64,000 bases of DNA from Ruminococcus sp. Phil11. Its GTDB lineage: Bacteria; Bacillota; Clostridia; Oscillospirales; Ruminococcaceae. The notes below the pieces were generated by a model that was given only the letters and a program-made list of their open reading frames with translations, did not search any database and had not been told where the DNA came from. The stretch spans positions 36,755-100,754 of the forward strand of contig MSGZ01000011.1 in NCBI GenBank assembly GCA_001940925.1. Direction: 5' to 3'. The position numbers and the translations under genes were made by a program. Positions 60,581 through 64,000 of the stretch are shown piece by piece (position 1 is the stretch's first letter; every line of letters starts with the position of its first letter).

Positions 60581-62242
60581 TTATTCAACTGAGATGAGAT
60601 AATAGTAGACCGGCTGACCGCCGCTCAGCATCGTGATCTCGACGCGATCCTTCATCTTCGCAGAAATCTGATCGTAAAGCTGCTGCGCCTGATCCTCGGT
60701 CACATCCGCGCCGTAGATCAGCGTGATATAGCTCGAATCGCTCTTGACCATTTTCTTCGTCAGCTTGTAGGCTGCCTTGTTGACGTCCTTCTCTGTGAAC
60801 GAGAGCTTTCCGTTGTCCAGCGCGAGCACCTCGTTCTTTTTGATCTTCTGGCCGTCCAGCTCGGAATCGCGTGCTGCGAACGTCACGGAACCGGAGGAAA
60901 CGCGCTCAAATGCCTTTGTCATCTGCGTGCGGTTCTCGTTCATGTCAAGGCTCTCGTCATAAGCCAGCATTGCCGCGATGCCCTGCGGAATCGTGCGGGT
61001 CTGCAGCACGACGACATTGCGGTTTGCAAGGTTGATCGCCTGCTCTGCCGCCATGATGATATTCTTGTTGTTCGGCAGAACAAAGACTGTCTTTGCCGGT
61101 GTTGCATGGATCGCACGGAGAATGTCGTCGGTTGAGGGGTTCATGGTCTGTCCGCCCTTGACAACCTGATCGACACCGAGATCAAGGAATGTACGCTCAA
61201 GGCCGCCGCCCGCTGCGACTGCCACAAAGCCGAATTCCTTGGTCGGCTCGACCGGAACGACCTCCTGCTGCTTGACGATCTTCGCTTCCTTGACCTTGCC
61301 CTCATGCTGGATGCGCATGTTCTCGACCTTCGGCTTCGGATCGTTGATGAAGTGGCCGAATTCCAGTGCCTTGGTCAGTGCCATGCCCGGGTTATCCGTA
61401 TGCACATGCACCTTGATGATCTCGTCATCCTCGACCACAACAACGCAGTCGCCGATCGTTTCGAGATAGGCACGGAGCTTTGCGCCGTCCACGGAAGCGT
61501 CATTCTTTTCGATGATAAACTCGGTGCAGTAAGTGAAATTGATCTCCTCATCATACTGTGCGACCGCAGAGTTGAAGTCTACCGCAGGATCCGGAGCAGC
61601 GGCCTTTGTTTCGGCTGCTTCCTCCGGCAGTGCGCCGCCGCGGAACGATTCCAGCATACCGCCGATGATGATGCAGAAGCCCTGTCCGCCGGCATCGACG
61701 ACATTTGCCTTTTTCAGTGCCGGAAGCATTTCCGTGGTCTGCTTCAGGACTGCATTTGCCTCGTCCAGAACACCCTGCCAGAACGTGATATCGTCGATAT
61801 CGGTCTTGGCAAGCTCCTGCGCCTTGTTTGCCGCCATGCGGGAAACGGTCAGGATCGTGCCCTCCGTCGGCTTCATCACAGCCTTGTATGCGCCGGTGAC
61901 ACCGAGCTCAAGTGCATTGGCAAAATCAGCGTTTTCGGCAGTCGTCAGTCCAGCAAGCCCCTTGGAAAGGCCGCGGAACAGCAGCGAGGTGATAACACCG
62001 GAATTGCCGCGCGCACCGCGCAGCATTGACGAAGCCGTCACATCAGCGACCTCGGAGACTGTCACATCGTCAGACAGGAGCTCCAGCTCGCGCTTGGCCG
62101 CGCTGATCGTCATAGACATATTCGTTCCGGTATCGCCGTCCGGAACAGGATAAACATTCAGCTCATCGACTGAACGTCTCTGGTTTGTAATGAGAATCGC
62201 AGCATGGATGATCGCTGCTTTCAGTTGTTTTCCGCTAATCAA
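60581..62242 (-). CDS. fakA: Fatty acid kinase FakA (YloV, DAK2 domain)
   Basis: 553 residues from TTG 62242, with GGAGGA seven bases upstream; the longer TTG at 62257 would swallow the ribosome site, and relatives begin at the ISGKQLK stretch. DAK2/DhaL ATP domain ~1-200 (NVYPVPDGDTGTNM, SMLRGARGNSGVI), central and EDD-like C-terminal domains (VVAGGGLERTF-type AAGGGLERTFLDLGVD, VFVLPNNKNIIMAAEQA). It phosphorylates fatty acids held by FakB/DegV proteins, one of which is encoded at 33717. Four-gene Firmicute order yloU-yloV is kept. Confidence 0.95.
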   Translation of the reverse strand: MISGKQLKAAIIHAAILITNQRRSVDELNVYPVPDGDTGTNMSMTISAAKRELELLSDDVTVSEVADVTASSMLRGARGNSGVITSLLFRGLSKGLAGLTTAENADFANALELGVTGAYKAVMKPTEGTILTVSRMAANKAQELAKTDIDDITFWQGVLDEANAVLKQTTEMLPALKKANVVDAGGQGFCIIIGGMLESFRGGALPEEAAETKAAAPDPAVDFNSAVAQYDEEINFTYCTEFIIEKNDASVDGAKLRAYLETIGDCVVVVEDDEIIKVHVHTDNPGMALTKALEFGHFINDPKPKVENMRIQHEGKVKEAKIVKQQEVVPVEPTKEFGFVAVAAGGGLERTFLDLGVDQVVKGGQTMNPSTDDILRAIHATPAKTVFVLPNNKNIIMAAEQAINLANRNVVVLQTRTIPQGIAAMLAYDESLDMNENRTQMTKAFERVSSGSVTFAARDSELDGQKIKKNEVLALDNGKLSFTEKDVNKAAYKLTKKMVKSDSSYITLIYGADVTEDQAQQLYDQISAKMKDRVEITMLSGGQPVYYYLISVE

Positions 62243-62260
62243 GGTCTGATCCTCCAATTC

Positions 62261-62608
62261 TCAGGCGCGAATGCCGTCAATATATACATTGATCGCTGCC
62301 GGCTGGAAACCGGTAGACTGCTCGATTGCATACCGTACCTTATTCCGGATGCTGTCCGTAATCGCGGACATATTCGCTCCGATGCCGGTCACAATATGCA
62401 AATCAACAACAAGCTGGTTCTGTCTGGTGCGAAGCCGGATTCCCCGACGGATATCACTCGGAAACAGCTTCGTTTTCAGTGTTTCGATCGGAGAAGAATC
62501 ATTCAGGTCGGCGACACCGAAGCAGCTTATCACGGTATGCTCGATCAGGGCATACAGATACGGCTTCGATACGCGAATACTGCCAATATGGTTTTCAATT
62601 ACGATCAT
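62261..62608 (-). CDS. Asp23/Gls24-family protein (YloU)
   Basis: 115 residues. VDLHIVTGIGANMSAITDSIRNKVRYAIEQSTGFQPAAINVYIDGI is the Asp23 domain pattern. Family members associate with the membrane or stress envelope; YloU-type proteins always precede fakA in Firmicutes, suggesting a shared role in lipid metabolism, not proven. AAAGGAG precedes ATG 62608; 18 bases separate it from the fakA start. Confidence 0.9.
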   Translation of the reverse strand: MIVIENHIGSIRVSKPYLYALIEHTVISCFGVADLNDSSPIETLKTKLFPSDIRRGIRLRTRQNQLVVDLHIVTGIGANMSAITDSIRNKVRYAIEQSTGFQPAAINVYIDGIRA

Positions 62609-62640
62609 ATTGGACGCTCCTTTCTGTACAGTCTCTTTCT

Positions 62641-62669
62641 ATTATAGCACAATCGCTCGGAAAATACAA
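62641..62669 (-). promoter_or_regulatory. Promoter of yloU-fakA
   Basis: TTGTAT (62669-62664) and TATAAT (62646-62641), 17-base spacer. Confidence 0.7.
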
Positions 62670-62720
62670 GAGGATTCCGTCAGAATTTCGCAGAATCCCT
62701 GCAGTTTCGCCGTGAAGTAC

Positions 62721-62760
62721 AAAAAATCGCCGCAGAAACACGGGTTTCCGCGGCGATTTC
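62721..62760 (-). terminator. Intrinsic terminator of the LRR protein gene
   Basis: 15-base arms (62725-62739, 62744-62758) with one mismatch and a CGGG-type loop; minus-strand TTTTTT follows (complement of 62721-62726). Confidence 0.88.
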
Positions 62761-62769
62761 AGCATAGGA

Positions 62770-64000
62770 TCAGTCAAGAATTGCAAGGTCGGCTTCCGGG
62801 AAGCAGGCTCTTGCCTGTTTTTCGAGGTGCGACGGGATCGCGACCATCCGCAGGGACGGGCAGTCCTCAAAGGCATCCTCCTCGAGCTCCGTCACATTTG
62901 CCGGGATATCCAGCACACGCAGCGATACGCATTCAGAGAACGCGCCGGAGCAGATTTTTGTCAGTGTGCTCGGCAGGACGACTTCCGTCACGGTTTCCAG
63001 ACCTGCGCAGGCACCCGGGCGGATCTCGGTGATACCCTCCGGGATGATCAGCGTCGGCTCGCCGTGATAAAGCTCCTTGCGAAGCTGTCTGGTGTATCTG
63101 CCGTCACCGATCGAATCGGCTTCCTCGCTTTCCTCCTCCAGCCAGTTGATGACAACATTCTGACCGAACAGAACCGGAGCGATCCATTCCAGCGCCATCG
63201 GCATCGTGACGTTTGTGATCGCGTCGCAGCCTTCAAAGGCATCCTCTGCGATCTCCTTGACGGAAAGCGGGATCATAACGGTTTTCAGTGAAGCGTTATC
63301 GGAGAATGCACCGCTGCCGATCTTGACGATCGTATCCGGCAGGATGACGCTTTCCAGTTCCTCCAGACCGGCGCATGCACCGGCGCGGATTTCCAGATAA
63401 CCGCGCGGGATCTCAAGGGTCGTTTCATGGTGGTAGATCTTGCGGCGTTCGCGGGTCGTGAACTTGCCGTCCGCCGGAATATCAGATGCAATCGGCGCGG
63501 CCTTTTCTGCCGGTGCGGCAGGTGCTGCCGGTACCGCCGGAGTGGGAACAGGTGCGGGCTGTGCGGGCTTATCGTCACCGCCCATATCGCTCAGCATACT
63601 TTCGATACCGACGGGCATCTCCAGCAGACCGGGTTCCGTGATCTTCGGTGCTTCAGGCTGCTTGCTCGTGAACTGCTCGGGGATAATCTCCTCCAGCATC
63701 GACAGTGTAACCGGTGCGGAAGGTTCGGTGATTTCCTCGATAACCGGCTCCGCAGATTCTTCCGCTGCTTCTTCGATCGCTTCAACCGCTTCTACCGGAG
63801 TCTCTGCGATCTCGTCAACCGTTTCGGTGATTTCCTCGATGACCGGCTCTGCAGCTTCTTCCGCAGCCTCTTCGATCGCTTCAACCGTTTCAGCCGGAGC
63901 ATCTGCGATTTCCTCGGCCGTCTCGGCGATTTCCTCGATGACCGGCTCTGCAGCTTCTTCCGCAGCTTCTTCGATTGCTTCAACCGTTTCAGCCGGAGCC
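62770..64000 (-). CDS. BspA-like leucine-rich repeat protein with acidic tandem repeats, N-terminus cut by window edge
   Basis: The frame is open from the right edge to TAG/TAA at 62770 (at least 409 residues); the Met at 63699 has no ribosome site and is internal. From the edge inwards: at least 2.5 copies of a 33-residue Glu/Ala/Ile/Val/Pro repeat (EAIEEAAEEAAEPVIEEI...), a Pro/Ala-rich linker (~ALSMLEE to PAAPAAPAEK), then two LRR_5/BspA-like blocks (AGACAGLEELESVILPDTIVKIGSGAFSDNASLKTVMIP; GACAGLETVTEVVLPSTLTKICSGAFSECVSLRVLDIP). BspA-like repeats bind proteins or surfaces. Whether it is secreted cannot be seen, since the N-terminus is missing. Confidence 0.8.
   Translation of the reverse strand, partial: APAETVEAIEEAAEEAAEPVIEEIAETAEEIADAPAETVEAIEEAAEEAAEPVIEEITETVDEIAETPVEAVEAIEEAAEESAEPVIEEITEPSAPVTLSMLEEIIPEQFTSKQPEAPKITEPGLLEMPVGIESMLSDMGGDDKPAQPAPVPTPAVPAAPAAPAEKAAPIASDIPADGKFTTRERRKIYHHETTLEIPRGYLEIRAGACAGLEELESVILPDTIVKIGSGAFSDNASLKTVMIPLSVKEIAEDAFEGCDAITNVTMPMALEWIAPVLFGQNVVINWLEEESEEADSIGDGRYTRQLRKELYHGEPTLIIPEGITEIRPGACAGLETVTEVVLPSTLTKICSGAFSECVSLRVLDIPANVTELEEDAFEDCPSLRMVAIPSHLEKQARACFPEADLAILD
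63733..64000 (-). repeat. 99-bp tandem repeats
   Basis: TTCCTCGAT anchors recur at 63733, 63832 and 63931, exactly 99 bases apart, with highly similar units between; each unit codes 33 residues rich in Glu, Ala, Ile and Pro. The array continues past the window edge. Confidence 0.9.

Noticed and set aside
63733..64000. 99-bp repeats as a CRISPR or satellite
   Set aside because: The units are contiguous, in frame and coding, without spacers.
1..64000. Mobile elements, phage, integrases, defence systems
   Set aside because: No transposase, recombinase, restriction, toxin-antitoxin or phage protein was found, and no direct-repeat insertion boundaries at the tRNA genes.

Overview
The window looks like a chromosomal segment of a cellulosome-producing, low-to-moderate GC Gram-positive gut bacterium close to Ruminococcus (R. 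champanellensis / R. flavefaciens type). The reasons are: seven secreted proteins with duplicated Ca-binding dockerin segments, two GH9-CBM3c-dockerin cellulases, strong AGGAGG-type ribosome sites, consensus sigma-A promoters, and Firmicute gene pairs (yloU-fakA, trmK-nif3, azlC-azlD, smpB near ssrA). The species assignment is inference; no scaffoldin, cohesin or rRNA is present here. I see no phage, IS element, plasmid gene or CRISPR array.

Layout. 1-1.3 kb: the N-terminal part of a secreted cell-wall-binding-repeat protein, running off the left edge. 1.5-13.7 kb: an accessory polysaccharide region holding a dockerin fused to an ABC-type solute-binding domain, a CobW GTPase/DUF4003 pair, an ECF sigma/membrane protein/dockerin operon with an ECF-like promoter, a GH43-like dockerin enzyme divergent from a GH16 lipoprotein, a TipA-like MerR regulator, and a dockerin-expansin. 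13.7-25.2 kb: housekeeping genes, namely a MATE transporter, TfoX-like protein, tmRNA, S66 peptidase, SmpB, radical SAM protein, malic enzyme, YdcF, diaminopimelate dehydrogenase, HU, a DUF6465-like protein, a class B PBP and an amidase. 25.3-35.6 kb: a two-component system whose kinase has a very large Trp/Pro/Gln-rich outer segment, a SpoVB-like flippase, AzlCD, a dockerin enzyme with a clan GH-A-like barrel, DegV and an AEC transporter. 35.7-45.7 kb, all on the minus strand: GH9, rarA, GH9, secA. 45.8-64 kb: murD facing away from trmK-nif3 over an overlapping divergent promoter, an AraC regulator, three tRNAs, recG, a sodium-pump decarboxylase beta/gamma operon behind a yybP-ykoY-like riboswitch, rlmA, serC-serA, queH, yloU-fakA, and an LRR protein with 99-bp tandem repeats running off the right edge.

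How it works together. The secreted enzymes (two GH9, GH43-like, GH-A-like, expansin) would dock on a cellulosome encoded elsewhere. The GH16 lipoprotein would act at the cell surface. The ECF operon and the RR/HK pair are candidate surface-sensing systems. The most unusual items are the ECF/dockerin operon, the dockerin-solute-binding fusion, the kinase with PWxYx repeats, and the metal-riboswitch-like leader in front of a decarboxylase beta subunit that has no alpha subunit nearby.
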